A program made the translations under genes and the position numbers. Shown one piece after another: positions 1-7,490 of a stretch of DNA of 16,538 nt; positions within the stretch are counted from its first letter, which is position 1, and each line of letters opens with the position of its first letter. The stretch spans positions 1-16,538 of the forward strand of contig CAMYJY010000088.1 of NCBI GenBank assembly GCA_947258835.1, given 5' to 3'. The stretch comes from an uncultured Pirellulales bacterium. GTDB lineage: Bacteria; Planctomycetota; Planctomycetia; Pirellulales; Lacipirellulaceae. The notes beneath the pieces are model-generated. The model saw only the letters and a program-made list of their open reading frames with translations, made no database searches and was not told the origin of the DNA.

Positions 1-1
1 T

Positions 2-1090
2 CCCTTTTTGCTCCAGTGTCTGGACGGGTTGGTGCGGCAAGATTACCCGAACTACGACATTCGGATTGTGATTGACCGTCGTGACGATCCGGCCTACTCG
101 GTGGTGCAGTCCTACCTCGGGACGCAGGGGGTAGACAACGCCGACGTAGAAATCCTGTCGGATCCCGGCCATTCCTGCAGCCTCAAATGCAGTTCGTTGG
201 TGCAGGTGGCCTCGCGGCTGCCGGAGCGGTATGCATTTATCGCCCAGTTGGATGCTGACACCGTCCCCCATGCCAGTTGGTTGCGTGAATTGGCTACGGC
301 CTTGGCCGACCAGGATGTGGGGGCCGCGACGGGGAATCGCTGGTACATGCCCGCGCGGCCCACGGTAGGTGCCTTGGTACGGTACACCTGGAACGCGGCG
401 GCCATCGTGCAGATGTATTGGTATCGCGTGGCCTGGGGGGGCACGTTGGCCGTGAAGACGCGTGTGCTGCGGGAGACGGACCTGCTGGACAAATGGGGGC
501 GTGCCTTTTGCGAAGATACCATGATGTACATGGTGTTGCAGGAGATTGGTTTGCGGATACAGTTTGTGCCGACGTTGATGATGATCAACCGTGAGGCCTG
601 CGATGTGGGCGGATTTTTTGGCTGGGTGACTCGGCAGCTGTTGACGGCCAAGCTGTATCATCCGGCCTGGCCGGCGGTCGTGGCCCACGGGGTGGCCACG
701 AGTTTCGTGCCGGTGCTTGCTTTGGGCTGCGTGGTGACCGCTGGGCTCACTGGAAATCACGCCGCGGCCTGGTGGGCCACGGCGGGACTGGCCGTCTACG
801 AGATATCGCTGGTGGTGTTGTTGCTGCCCATGGAGCTGGCGGTGCGGAGACTGGCCCGTCAGCGCGGCGAACCGAGTTCGTGGCTGACGCTTACGGGTAT
901 GTTAAAATGCCTGACGATTATGCCGCTGACGCAGCTAGTCTATCCCGTGGCCTTGGCCATGGCCTGTCTGCTGCGAGCCACCCGCTGGCGTGGGATTGAC
1001 TATCGTGTGCAAGGGCCTTGGCAAGTCGAGATGCAGGGATATCAACCTTATGCGTGTGCCGCGGCGGAGGAAGGCATGAATTCGCTGTAG
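2..1090 (+). CDS. Membrane family 2 glycosyltransferase, 5'-truncated by window edge
   Basis: The reading frame is open from the first bases of the window, so the true start lies upstream. By comparison with the paralogue at 4053-5354, roughly 75-80 N-terminal residues (first membrane segment and start of the GT-A fold) are missing. Visible GT2 features are the DAD metal/nucleotide-sugar motif (LDADTVPH), a WGGTLA segment, an acidic CEDTMMY motif and NREAC. These are followed by RQLLTAKLYH, where processive GT2 enzymes usually have QxxRW. The C-terminal third has three or so hydrophobic segments and ends with the WRGIDYRVQGP signature typical of such transferases. It would transfer a sugar from a nucleotide donor at the cytoplasmic face of the membrane; donor and acceptor cannot be read from the sequence. 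A PfkB kinase follows 96 bp downstream on the same strand. The GT2 assignment is firm; the substrate is unknown. Confidence 0.9.
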   Translation, partial: PFLLQCLDGLVRQDYPNYDIRIVIDRRDDPAYSVVQSYLGTQGVDNADVEILSDPGHSCSLKCSSLVQVASRLPERYAFIAQLDADTVPHASWLRELATALADQDVGAATGNRWYMPARPTVGALVRYTWNAAAIVQMYWYRVAWGGTLAVKTRVLRETDLLDKWGRAFCEDTMMYMVLQEIGLRIQFVPTLMMINREACDVGGFFGWVTRQLLTAKLYHPAWPAVVAHGVATSFVPVLALGCVVTAGLTGNHAAAWWATAGLAVYEISLVVLLLPMELAVRRLARQRGEPSSWLTLTGMLKCLTIMPLTQLVYPVALAMACLLRATRWRGIDYRVQGPWQVEMQGYQPYACAAAEEGMNSL

Positions 1091-1186
1091 CACGTACCCG
1101 CACGGTCTCCCAGCCGACACCCACACCGCGCTAGGTTCATGCCGGCTGATTTTGTCCCCGATCCTCAATCGTACCGGTAGTCCATC

Positions 1187-2131
1187 ATGCCTCCAGCAGT
1201 GTTCGTCGGCCTCACCACCATCGACTTGATCTATTGCGTGGAACGCGTTCCGACCTCCAACTCGAAAATCGTCGCTGAAAAACAATTAATCGTCGCCGGG
1301 GGGCCAGCGACCAATGCGGCGGTGGCCTGTTCGCATCTGGGGGGCGAAGCGCGACTCGTATCGACGTTTGGTCAGCACGCCGCCAGAAACCTGGTCGCGT
1401 CGGATCTGGAGAGGCCCCGTCTCCAGTTGAGCGACCTTACCCCAGGGCTCTTGGAGCCTACCCCAGAAGCACGCAGGAGCTATCCAGCGGCCGGGGAAGA
1501 TGGCAGCCCCCCACGGTTTTGTGACGTGCAGTTCAATCCGCCCACGCTATCGACGATTCTGGTGACGCGCGCGACTGGCGAGCGCACCGTGGTGTCGGTG
1601 AATGCAGCCGGCAGGCAGATCCCGCAGTCCGCTTGGGATGCTGACGTACTCCAGGGCGCGCAATGCCTGTTGGTAGACGGGCATCACATGGAGGTCTGTA
1701 TCGAGGCCGCGCGGCAGGCAAACATGCTTCAGGTGCCAGTTGTTTTCGACGGTGGCAGTTGGAAGCAGGGCACTGAGGAGTTGTTGCCCTTCGTTGACAT
1801 CGCAATTTGTTCTGAGGACTTTCATGTGCCTGATGGTGCAACGCTCCCCACCCTGGCTCGATTGGGTGTGCCGCGGTGCGCGATCACCCGCGGTGCAGCC
1901 GCGATCGAGGCGGTGGAAGATGGCGAACCATTTCAGCTCCCGATCCAAACGGTTGCCGTGGCAGACACGCTGGGCGCTGGAGATATATTTCACGGCGCGT
2001 TTTGCTACTTCTTTATGCAGACTCAGGACTTTCGCCAAGCCCTGGCGGAAGCAGCCCGGGTGGCAACCATCTCGTGCGTGACATTTGGACCCCGCGCGTG
2101 GATGGCGCAAGCAGGATGCAGGGCGACCTGA
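1187..2131 (+). CDS. PfkB-family carbohydrate kinase (ribokinase-like)
   Basis: This 314-residue protein has the ribokinase fold signatures. The N-terminal GGPATNAA motif (about 38-45) binds the sugar, and the C-terminal ADTLGAGDIFHGAF motif (about 259-272) supplies the anion hole and the catalytic base Asp266. SILVTRATGERTVV-type sequence (here STILVTRATGERTVV) lies near 122-136. The family phosphorylates a sugar, sugar phosphate or nucleoside with ATP in the cytoplasm; the exact substrate is not readable here. Residues about 85-118 form an extra Pro/Glu-rich stretch compared with the usual linker before ILVTRATGERT. The ATG at 1187 fits the family N-terminus, although no Shine-Dalgarno is visible, which is common in this window. 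It lies 96 bp after the GT2 gene and converges with the amylase gene, with only 29 bp between the stop codons and no obvious terminator. A PfkB member is certain; calling it ribokinase, fructokinase or another specificity would be a guess. Confidence 0.92.
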   Translation: MPPAVFVGLTTIDLIYCVERVPTSNSKIVAEKQLIVAGGPATNAAVACSHLGGEARLVSTFGQHAARNLVASDLERPRLQLSDLTPGLLEPTPEARRSYPAAGEDGSPPRFCDVQFNPPTLSTILVTRATGERTVVSVNAAGRQIPQSAWDADVLQGAQCLLVDGHHMEVCIEAARQANMLQVPVVFDGGSWKQGTEELLPFVDIAICSEDFHVPDGATLPTLARLGVPRCAITRGAAAIEAVEDGEPFQLPIQTVAVADTLGAGDIFHGAFCYFFMQTQDFRQALAEAARVATISCVTFGPRAWMAQAGCRAT

Positions 2132-2160
2132 AGAGAAGCACGCCACGGGACGTAGAGTGA

Positions 2161-4056
2161 TTAAGGTGCCGATGATGGACGGAGTATCACGGCGGATTGG
2201 GGTGCCAAACGCAGCTGCCCACGGCGGCTGGTGGCTGGCTTGCCGAAACAGAAAATCTTTTCAAAACCGGCGGTAGGCAACGGCAGTTTTTCTGCCCGCG
2301 GTCCTCGATTGATCGCCACGATTATTTTTTCCTGGTCCGACGCTCGCTCGAGGGCAAAGGCGTGCTTGCCCGCCGTGAGCCACCGGAGCCGACCGCCTCG
2401 GAGGGCCGGATGACTTTCCCGGAGTTGCACCAGGGTACGGGTCAGGTCGAGCTGTCCCCTGTCCCAGGTGCTCTCATCCCACGGGAACGCCCCGCGGTTG
2501 GCGGGATCGCCTCCGCCACTCAGGCCCACCTCATCGCCGTAATAGATGCCGGGTGCGCCCGGCAAGGCGCACTGAAAAATGGTGGCCAGTCCCAGTTTGG
2601 TCTTGCTGCCACCGGCTCGATGCAGGAAACGCGCCACATCGTGGCTGGATAGTAGATTTTGGTTGGCGGCCGCGACTTGCGGGGCATACAGCGCGTCCAG
2701 CCGCAGCAATCCGTCCCGCAAATCAGCTGGATGGAGCGTTAGGTCGGCAAAAAAATCGATCGCCAAATCCCGGAACAAATAATTCATCGTGCCGTCAAAC
2801 ATGTCGCCTTGCAGCCAGTGACTGGCATCTCCCCAGATCTCCGCCAGGAGATAGCAGTCCGGTTGGGCCGCTTTGCAGACCCGACGAAAATCTTGCCAAA
2901 AATCATCGGGTACAAATTGGGCGACGTCCATCCGCCAGCCATCGACGTCGAATTCGGTGAGCCAGTGGGTGGCCACCTCCAAAAAATACTGACGGCAGGC
3001 GGGGGTGTGGAGGTTGAGCTTGGGCATGTTGATGACGTCGTACCAAGCCATATAATTTGGCTCGAACAAATCCCCCGCATCGTCTTGTTGGACAAACGGG
3101 ATCTGGGCCTGCTGTTCAATTTCCCGCAAGTAGGCGGTGTATTCCCGCATCGCCGGGGTATCCCAGCCGGGGGGGACCACATGGGGCCGATAGTTGATCG
3201 ACACCGGCCACTGGTACACCGTAAACCAATCCCAATAGTCCGACTTGGGCCCCCGTTGGACCACGTCTTGAAAGGCAAAAAAGGTGGGATGCGCATGGTT
3301 GAACGAGGCATCCAAGATCACCTTCATGCCACGGGCATGGGCCGAGTCCACCAAGTTCCGCAGTGCCTGATTGCCCCCGAGCGATTCGTCCACGCGATAA
3401 AAATCGGTGGCGTCGTATTTGTGGTTGGAGGGGGACTGAAAAATCGGATTCAGATAAATGGCCTGGCAGCCCAAGGCGTGGATGTGGTCGATTTTTTGGG
3501 TGATGCCGACCAAATCCCCTCCCTGAAACGTGGCCGGTCGGGGAGCACTGCCCCAAGCCACTTGCCGCCCCGGGGGCAAGGGTAAGTCGGGATCGCCATT
3601 GCAAAAACGGTCGGGGAAAATTTGGTAGATGGCGGCATGCTGGGACCAGTCCGGCGGGGTGGTCGGCGGCTGCTGGGAGAGATCCAGCTCGAAACGTGTT
3701 TCCACCGCGGAAGTCAGTCCGCGGCCGCCCACATAGTAGGGGCGACCACGGGCGGTCAGCAGATGGAAGGAATAGCCCAGGCGAGGCTGTCGCGGTGTGA
3801 GCAAGACCTCCCAGTAACGCCAGCGGCTGCAATCATGCAGCTGTTGGAGATCGAGGGTGTGCAGTGTCCCGTCGTCATATACCAGCAGCCGACCACCGAT
3901 GATGGCGTGTTCCGTCTGGATGCGCAGCTGCACTCGACCGTCCGGCAGCGGATTGCAGTGGGCGATGTCGTGGGGATCGTAGCGGACATCGTGCAGTCGC
4001 AGCGTGGCTGATGCCTGGTAGCTCTGTCTTTCGGCGGGAGAGGGCTCCTTGGTCAT
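2161..4056 (-). CDS. GH13 alpha-amylase family enzyme (neopullulanase / maltogenic amylase / cyclomaltodextrinase-like)
   Basis: The ATG at 4056 gives 631 residues. It overlaps the stop of the upstream GT2 gene as ATGA, which suggests translational coupling; the open frame extends further upstream, but that part would lie inside the GT2 gene. Residues about 1-130 resemble the beta-sandwich N-domain of the neopullulanase group. The (beta/alpha)8 barrel starts at AAIYQIFPDRFCNGDP (about 141-156). All four GH13 regions are present: DASFNH at 249-254, GWRMDVAQ with nucleophile Asp377, LLAEIW with acid/base Glu406, and SSHD with stabiliser Asp473. NHKYDATDF and GAPGIYYGDEVGL also fit. It should hydrolyse or transglycosylate alpha-1,4/1,6-glucans or cyclodextrins. 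No signal peptide is seen, so it is probably cytoplasmic and acts on imported oligosaccharides or on glycogen. GH13 is certain; the subfamily is a moderate-confidence inference. Confidence 0.93.
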   Translation of the reverse strand: MTKEPSPAERQSYQASATLRLHDVRYDPHDIAHCNPLPDGRVQLRIQTEHAIIGGRLLVYDDGTLHTLDLQQLHDCSRWRYWEVLLTPRQPRLGYSFHLLTARGRPYYVGGRGLTSAVETRFELDLSQQPPTTPPDWSQHAAIYQIFPDRFCNGDPDLPLPPGRQVAWGSAPRPATFQGGDLVGITQKIDHIHALGCQAIYLNPIFQSPSNHKYDATDFYRVDESLGGNQALRNLVDSAHARGMKVILDASFNHAHPTFFAFQDVVQRGPKSDYWDWFTVYQWPVSINYRPHVVPPGWDTPAMREYTAYLREIEQQAQIPFVQQDDAGDLFEPNYMAWYDVINMPKLNLHTPACRQYFLEVATHWLTEFDVDGWRMDVAQFVPDDFWQDFRRVCKAAQPDCYLLAEIWGDASHWLQGDMFDGTMNYLFRDLAIDFFADLTLHPADLRDGLLRLDALYAPQVAAANQNLLSSHDVARFLHRAGGSKTKLGLATIFQCALPGAPGIYYGDEVGLSGGGDPANRGAFPWDESTWDRGQLDLTRTLVQLRESHPALRGGRLRWLTAGKHAFALERASDQEKIIVAINRGPRAEKLPLPTAGFEKIFCFGKPATSRRGQLRLAPQSAVILRPSSAP

Positions 4057-5354
4057 GCGAGGGATTCGATCGACGTTTCGGTATTGGTGGCCGCTGCTGG
4101 GAACGGGTGGTATGCTACCATCTTGATGTCCTGCGGACCACGCACTTCGTAGCGGATGCCCCGCCACACCACGCGACGGCTCCAGGTGGCCCCCAGGGTG
4201 GCACGCAGGTGGATGCACTGAGTTAGCGGCAACGCGAGCAACAACTTGCATTGCTGCCAGAGACCAAAGTAGAAAACTGGTTCTTCCCGTTGACGAACAA
4301 CATGGCGGACTCCTGCTTCGAGGATTCCCAGCAGGCCCAGCATCCCCATCCAGTACGCAACCAAGCTGCCCCCGGACCAGGCCAGCGCTTGGAGTTGACC
4401 CGTCAGGCCGCTCCAGCCAGCCATGAGCAGCCCGCCCAGCACGAGTAGGGAAGAGACCACCGCATGCACCACCACGGCGGGCCACCCCGCATGGTACAGT
4501 TTGGTCCAGGTCAGTTGCCGCTGAATAAAATCCCGACTGCCAGGTAGGCCGCACCACTCACGGTTGACCATCATCAGTTCTGGCACGAAATGCACTTTGA
4601 GCCCTTCTGCCGCCAGCGCATCGCGGAGCAGGGCATCTTCCACCATCGTCTGCGACCATTTTTCCAGCAGCCTCGCTTCCCGGAGCACGCGTGTGCGGAG
4701 GGCCAAGCTTCCGCCCCAGGGCATGCCCTGGAAATACATGGGGACCACCGCCGCTGCATTCCACAGATAGCGGACCAACGAGCCCCAGTTGGTCGCGCTG
4801 GGCCAGTACCAGCGATTGCCGTGGGTGGCTCCGATGTGCGGATCGGCTAGCGGAGCGACGAGTTCTCGCAGCCAGTTTGGGTGGGGAAGTAAATCGGCGT
4901 CCGCCAGCACCACGACTTCCGTTTGTTGGGGGAGGTCCTCGACCAGCTGTACCAGGCCACTACATTTCAGACTGCAGGATGAGCGTTTTTGGCGTAACTC
5001 CGCGACTTGGAGGCGCGTTGTTTTATCCAGCGCTGCTTGGACGATCTGCCAGGCAGGGTCCTCGTGGCTGTCCACCACCACCCGCAGGTCGTAGTGGGGG
5101 TAATCCTGAGTCAGGAGTCCCTGCAGGCCTTGGGCCAGCTGTGGATCCGCGCCGCGCAGAGATAGCAAGACAGAAACAATAGGCAGTTGCGCAGCAGCTG
5201 CCTGGGGGCTGGTAGGGCGATAAAACAGACGCACAAAGATCAAGCCGCAGATGGCTTGGTAAAGCAACATCGCCAGCAGACTGCAGGCCAGGAGTACCGG
5301 AATCACATTCACGAGATCCGCCTTGCTTGTTGTAAAAGAAAACAGGGTCTCCAT
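4053..5354 (-). CDS. Membrane family 2 glycosyltransferase (paralogue of the gene at the left edge)
   Basis: From the ATG at 5354 the protein has 433 residues. An in-frame ATG at 5468 would add 38 residues, but that part lies in an inverted-repeat element and has no membrane or GT2 character, so 5354 is preferred. Layout: one N-terminal membrane segment (about 13-45); a GT-A catalytic domain with SVLLSLRGADPQL, DSHEDPAW, SCSLKCSGL and the DAD motif (Asp152/Asp154); WGGSLALRTRVLRE; acidic MVEDALL (Glu239-Asp240); and RQLTWTKLYH near 279-288 in place of QxxRW. Three hydrophobic C-terminal segments follow, then VVWRGIRYEVRGP. It closely resembles the left-edge GT2, roughly half identical by eye over the catalytic domain. 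It overlaps the amylase start by ATGA, so the two are probably made together. It would transfer a sugar from a nucleotide donor to a membrane lipid or glycan acceptor; the layout recalls ceramide-glucosyltransferase/HpnI-type enzymes, but this is not proven. Confidence 0.9.
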   Translation of the reverse strand: METLFSFTTSKADLVNVIPVLLACSLLAMLLYQAICGLIFVRLFYRPTSPQAAAAQLPIVSVLLSLRGADPQLAQGLQGLLTQDYPHYDLRVVVDSHEDPAWQIVQAALDKTTRLQVAELRQKRSSCSLKCSGLVQLVEDLPQQTEVVVLADADLLPHPNWLRELVAPLADPHIGATHGNRWYWPSATNWGSLVRYLWNAAAVVPMYFQGMPWGGSLALRTRVLREARLLEKWSQTMVEDALLRDALAAEGLKVHFVPELMMVNREWCGLPGSRDFIQRQLTWTKLYHAGWPAVVVHAVVSSLLVLGGLLMAGWSGLTGQLQALAWSGGSLVAYWMGMLGLLGILEAGVRHVVRQREEPVFYFGLWQQCKLLLALPLTQCIHLRATLGATWSRRVVWRGIRYEVRGPQDIKMVAYHPFPAAATNTETSIESLA

Positions 5355-5439
5355 GAAGCCGGTAAAGCCCGCACCCTCAGGCACGCTTTTTAATCCCTGG
5401 CGACTCGAAAGCAACAGCGGTCGTGGGGAATGGTAGGAC

Positions 5440-5640
5440 GGGCTTTTCCGGCCCCAACCGGCCTGCACTGGGCAAAGCTCTTTTCACTTTAAATATAATA
5501 AAAATGTTTGCCTGGAGGGGGACCGTGGGTCGCGACGTCGGACGCCTAGGGCTTTCTTAAAACGACCCTCTCGCATGCGTTATGTTCTCAAAGTGAAAGC
5601 AGGTATCCCTAGTACTGGCCGGTTTGGGCCGGAAAAGCCC
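5440..5640. repeat. 201-bp imperfect palindromic element (51-bp inverted arms)
   Basis: The arms 5440-5490 and 5590-5640 are inverted copies that align without gaps. The outer 15 bases are identical, 23 of the outer 24 match, and 42 of all 51 match, including a perfect 9-base inner end (TTTCACTTT). The 99-bp centre is AT-rich on its left side, with TATAAT at 5494-5499 on the + strand, and carries the small palindrome GTCGCGAC. The element fills almost the whole gap between the SDR stop (5655) and the GT2 start (5354). It could be a MITE-like insertion, a large RNA hairpin between the two genes, or an invertible segment. No clear target-site duplication was seen. Confidence 0.8.
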
Positions 5641-5654
5641 ACTCCATCCGCCTC

Positions 5655-7175
5655 TCAACCAGGTTTCTTGGTGAGCTGCCGCGGTGCGGAAACGGGGGCT
5701 GTTTTCTCGGGCTGGCCCAAGAGTCGACCGAGCTGGGGCGCCGAAATGTTGAATCCTGGGGCAGCGTCTGGTGCTTCCCAGGCGAGCGGTCGCTGGTCCT
5801 GCCGATAGGATTCCATCGAGTCGACAAGTTCAGCAAATTGCGAGGCAGAAATTTTCAGGTGACTGGCGCAAGCAGCGTGAATGCCAGGCTCGATGGCCGC
5901 GAGTCGGCCTGCGGCCAGGGTCAGCGTCCACTGTCCACCACCTGGGCCAATCACATCCAGACCAAGGGTCCACGCGGGGGGGCTGACCTCGGGGGCCGGC
6001 AGGTCCGGCGCGGGCCAGAGCTGGGAGAGATAGCTCCCCACGCAGAAAGGAATCTGGGCAGGTGCGGCACGGCGTTTTCCCCAGCGATCCTCCTCCCCGT
6101 ACTTCATGAAGCGATGCAGCATGGCTTCGTCAATCTCGGGGCAGGGCAGGTGGCCGGCAAATTTTTCCAGGTTGGTGGTGTCAAATTCGGGATCACTGGC
6201 CTCATAGGCACGGTACATGCCCGAGCTTTGAAAGACATCTTGGCCCATGTTGCCTGAGGATGTTTGCGGTTGTGCGCTGGGGGCTGCGAAGGTCACACCG
6301 GTCGAATTAAAATAGGTGTAACCGGCCTCGATCATTTGCCGTGCGGTCATCCGCTGTTGGGGGGCCAGGTGGAAGGTGCGGCCATGGGCCGCGGGGTTGC
6401 GGAACAGCTGACATAGGACCCGCGAGGTCCAGTCGACGGGAATCACATTCCGCGGTTCGTCACCGGAAATGTGCAATTCCAGGTCGGTATGGCGAACGCC
6501 GTCGGGACCGGGTTCGGTATTGCGGGCCAGGACACACATCAGCTGCAAATACATGAACAGGCCGTGGTAGGTATTGGTATAGCCTGTCTGGGAATCACCG
6601 GCGATCACGGCCGGACGATAGATCGTCGTCTGTTGCAAATGCGGTGCGCGGCGGACCAACGACTCCGCTTGCAGTTTGCTCTGTTCGTAATCGTTGCGGA
6701 ACGTTTGGCCCAAATCCAGTTGATGCTCGTAGATGCGATCCGTGCGGACGCCGCAGACGTAGGCCGTGGAAACATAATGCATCTGGCGGATACAGGCGTC
6801 TTCACAAAGCTGCAAGACGTGACGCGTTCCCTCCACGTTGGTTTGCCAAGGCTCTCCATTGGATTCCTCGTGGAAGGTCAGCGCAGCCGCGCTATGGATG
6901 ACCCGCGCGCAGTGCTCGGCCAACCACTGGCGGGCGTCTTCATCCAGCCCCAGGTAGTCTTGGTTCACATCGCCTTGCAGGCACACGGGACGGGGAAGCT
7001 CTTGTTGGAGTTCGCCTTCCCACTTTTGCAGAATGGACTCGATTCGCTTAGGCGCGGTCTGGCGTTTGTTGGGTCGCACGACAACCACCAGACGGCAACC
7101 CGCGCAGAGTAAGTCGCGCAGGAGATAACTTCCCAACAGGCCCGTGGCTCCAGTCAATAATGTATAGTCAGACAC
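5655..7175 (-). CDS. Extended SDR / fatty-acyl-reductase-like (NAD-binding 4 family) protein with C-terminal SCP2-like region
   Basis: The GTG at 7175 is preferred because a GAGG Shine-Dalgarno-like motif sits six bases upstream and the Rossmann motif follows directly. The longer open frame up to 7439 adds 88 residues with no family character. The protein has 506 residues. TGATGLLG (8-15) binds NAD(P), VSTAY (135-139) supplies the catalytic Ser/Thr, and the YEQSK motif holds Tyr163 and Lys167. NVEGTRHVLQLC and IYRPAVIAGDS are typical of the male-sterility/thioester-reductase branch, which reduces acyl thioesters. After about residue 330 comes a tail of about 175 residues, of which about 405-455 (GGGQWTLTLAAGRLAAIEPG onward) resembles an SCP2 sterol/lipid-binding domain. 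A lipid-modifying reductase is likely; the exact reaction is unknown. It lies 302 bp downstream of the RND gene on the same strand. Confidence 0.82.
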   Translation of the reverse strand: MSDYTLLTGATGLLGSYLLRDLLCAGCRLVVVVRPNKRQTAPKRIESILQKWEGELQQELPRPVCLQGDVNQDYLGLDEDARQWLAEHCARVIHSAAALTFHEESNGEPWQTNVEGTRHVLQLCEDACIRQMHYVSTAYVCGVRTDRIYEHQLDLGQTFRNDYEQSKLQAESLVRRAPHLQQTTIYRPAVIAGDSQTGYTNTYHGLFMYLQLMCVLARNTEPGPDGVRHTDLELHISGDEPRNVIPVDWTSRVLCQLFRNPAAHGRTFHLAPQQRMTARQMIEAGYTYFNSTGVTFAAPSAQPQTSSGNMGQDVFQSSGMYRAYEASDPEFDTTNLEKFAGHLPCPEIDEAMLHRFMKYGEEDRWGKRRAAPAQIPFCVGSYLSQLWPAPDLPAPEVSPPAWTLGLDVIGPGGGQWTLTLAAGRLAAIEPGIHAACASHLKISASQFAELVDSMESYRQDQRPLAWEAPDAAPGFNISAPQLGRLLGQPEKTAPVSAPRQLTKKPG

Positions 7176-7477
7176 ATCACACCTCGAAGTTGCGCGGCTA
7201 CAGTCGCTGCCGCAAACTTGCCGGACCTGCTCCGTTGTGCTTAGGGAACGGGCGTGCCAGCCTGCTGCTCTGGGGGGCCTGCCGCACGGCAAGCGGCGGG
7301 CAACCTGGATGCCTGCGTGTCGTGCAGCGACCAACGGGAGCGGGCCGACGTTTGCCGTGCGGCGGTTCGCGGCCCCTCGGTGCCAGCCGGCGGGCAGGTT
7401 CTGCCGCTCCGCCTCGCATCCGACAACAAAAGTCGCCATTGTACTGCGACAAACTAGGAATACAAGTATAAAAGGTG
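7176..7477. other. 302-bp GC-rich intergenic region between RND exporter and SDR genes
   Basis: No convincing gene is seen. It holds a perfect 12-bp inverted repeat (GCCGCACGGCAA at 7281-7292 and its complement at 7352-7363), one copy of the GACCAACGGGAGCGGGCC dispersed repeat at 7329-7346, and a hairpin that reaches its right end at the RND stop codon. Short open frames on both strands here look like chance products of high GC. The SDR ribosome-binding site is at its left end. Confidence 0.6.
7329..7419 (+). repeat. Dispersed repeat, copy 1 (GACCAACGGGAGCGGGCC head, CTCGCAT tail)
   Basis: The 18-base head at 7329-7346 matches the copies at 11154 and 11269. A CTCGCAT tail occurs at 7413-7419, further from the head than in the other two copies. 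The repeat points opposite to the transcription of the neighbouring genes, as do the others. Confidence 0.6.
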
Positions 7478-7490
7478 TCAGGAACCTTTT
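7470..7490. repeat. Short hairpin AAAAGGT-N7-ACCTTTT across the RND stop codon
   Basis: A perfect 7-bp stem (7470-7476 with 7484-7490) encloses a 7-base loop and overlaps the last codons and stop of the RND gene. The stem is AT-rich. The T-run after it lies on the + strand side, so it is a poor intrinsic terminator for the - strand gene. It resembles short REP-type hairpins (GGTGTCAGGAACC core) that I recall from other genomes, but this is from memory. Confidence 0.45.

Noticed and set aside
2809..3585. 258-codon + strand frame
   Set aside because: Antisense shadow of the GH13 gene, whose catalytic motifs are complete on the other strand.
5355..5468. N-terminal extension of the second GT2 to 5468
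   Set aside because: It lies partly in the palindromic element and precedes the natural N-terminal membrane segment; 5354 is preferred though not proven.
1..5468. Composite transposon bounded by the two inverted GT2 paralogues
   Set aside because: The copies are only about half identical as proteins, and no transposase or terminal repeats are seen; old gene duplication is enough.
7176..7439. N-terminal extension of the SDR protein to 7439
   Set aside because: The 88 residues lack family character and cover the dispersed repeat and inverted repeat; the GTG at 7175 has a good Shine-Dalgarno.
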